Below the pieces are notes generated by a model. That model did not search any database, was not told where the DNA came from, and worked only from the letters and a program-made list of their open reading frames with translations. From IMG/VR virus record IMGVR_UViG_3300035663_000128, positions 1 through 20,863 of that record: 20,863 nucleotides of DNA; one strand, 5' to 3'. Shown here in pieces: positions 20,080 through 20,863 of the stretch. Each line of letters begins with the position of its first letter. Positions within the stretch are counted from its first letter, which is position 1. A program made the translations under genes and the position numbers. The DNA comes from a virus.

Positions 20080-20863
20080 TCACTGCACGAAATGAATCGT
20101 AAAGCGCCGCAAGCCTGCGGAGATGTTTGAGCCGTCAACGGTGGCGACTTGAAAAACCGTGTCGTTCGAGTTGTTGCCCGCCGCCGAATAGTCGTGCGCG
20201 ATTAACAGCTCGTTTACCGGCGAGACGCACGCGGCGAGCACGTAGTCTTGTGTCGTGCCGAGCGAGTGCGTGAACGTGAACGTCTCGGTTGGTGCGCCGC
20301 CTGTGAGGTTTTCAACGTGCGAGAAACGATTGATGCCGAGGTTTGCGCGAGCGGTGGACGGGCTGGCAACGTCCGAGAGGTTCGACGCTTTCTGGGCTGC
20401 GCCGGTGATTCGGGAGTCGTCGCCGGCTGCGATTGTCTGCGTGGCCGTGCCGAAGTTTAGACCAAGGTTGCTGGATGAATTCGCGTTGCCGATGCGAACA
20501 AAAGCGGAAGCGACGCCAGAGCGATTGACCGAGCGCACGCGAACGTAGCCGACTCCGTTCGTCAGATTGTAAAGCGCACACTGAGCTTCGTAAATGATCT
20601 CAAGTCGGTTGGATACTCCGTTGACTGCCCATGAGAAATCGGTTGCCGCATCGCTGTCTGTTATCGTGGCTTTGATCTCGTAGTGGCTGAAATCTGCTTC
20701 GGTGTTCAGGTTCCATTTCGCAATGACTCCGAAGGCGAACACTCCGGTAATCAAAAGCGGTTTCACGCCGTCCGACGATAGACTTGTCGAAGCTGGCGCA
20801 GCCGGCGCGGTCGTGTTGCTCGTAGCGATTTGCGTCACGGTCGCCGATATTGTGCTGCCGACC
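20080..20863 (-). CDS. Tail protein, C-terminal part (N-terminus outside window)
   Basis: The frame is open to the right edge (at least 260 residues), so the GTG at 20838 need not be the real start. A fibronectin type III-like segment (FGVIAKWNLNTEADFSHYEI, then VGYVRVRSVNRSGVASAF) is followed by the typical fibre motif AAQKASNLSDVASPSTARAN and LGI, and a beta-rich end (ETFTFTHSLGTTQDYVLAAC). Such C-termini occur in lambda J-like host-specificity proteins and tail fibres. It is the last structural gene before the early operon. Class is clear; the exact tail position is not. Confidence 0.75.
   Translation of the reverse strand, partial: VGSTISATVTQIATSNTTAPAAPASTSLSSDGVKPLLITGVFAFGVIAKWNLNTEADFSHYEIKATITDSDAATDFSWAVNGVSNRLEIIYEAQCALYNLTNGVGYVRVRSVNRSGVASAFVRIGNANSSSNLGLNFGTATQTIAAGDDSRITGAAQKASNLSDVASPSTARANLGINRFSHVENLTGGAPTETFTFTHSLGTTQDYVLAACVSPVNELLIAHDYSAAGNNSNDTVFQVATVDGSNISAGLRRFTIHFVQ

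Overview
This window is part of the genome of a tailed double-stranded DNA phage or prophage (Caudoviricetes). The lambda-type packaging set is diagnostic: small terminase, GpA-family large terminase, gpW-like connector and lambda-type portal. Every convincing gene lies on the minus strand, so the window reads from right to left. The DNA is GC-rich. The host cannot be fixed from the sequence. No integrase, repressor or CRISPR array is visible.

Right to left. (1) 20863-20080 is the C-terminal part of a tail protein. (2) 20079-19923 is a control region with inverted repeats; the early operon starts behind it. (3) 19922-17508 holds small genes, a secreted lysozyme-like enzyme, two tandem paralogues and a protein with an SSB-like C-terminal tip. 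(4) 17359-13830 is a recombination block: a RecT annealing protein, a RecE/DUF3799-type nuclease and a RusA resolvase, with several tiny genes between them. (5) 13676-11978 is the replication block: a lambda-O-like initiator whose gene contains direct repeats next to an AT-rich tract (candidate origin), then a DnaC-like helicase loader. (6) 11981-10694 has a SAM methyltransferase, a small coiled-coil protein and an HTH protein in the position where lambda has its late regulator. (7) 10693-10494 is a leader with a hairpin and an unusual run of G tracts. (8) 10493-9118 encodes a ParB-like protein and a Mom-family DNA-modification protein; a tRNA-Gly-like cloverleaf lies in the 3' end of mom. (9) 9121-3890 is packaging: TerS, a ribbon-helix-helix protein, TerL, gpW-like protein and portal. 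(10) 3888-1 holds structural and fibre genes, the last one running off the left edge.

The logic is that of a lytic-cycle programme: recombination and replication first, then chemical masking of the new DNA (Mom/ParB) coupled directly to terminase, then packaging. Seventeen gene junctions are 4-base ATGA or GTGA overlaps, so translation is tightly coupled; these overlaps also fix many of the starts chosen here. No head protease or major capsid gene is in the window; they must lie outside it.

No stretch longer than about 200 bases lacks a gene. The larger gaps (10494-10693, 8297-8491, 19923-20079, 13677-13829, 17360-17507) are described individually. The points most worth a second look are the intragenic origin candidate, the tRNA-like structure inside mom, and the G-rich leader in front of the ParB-Mom pair.
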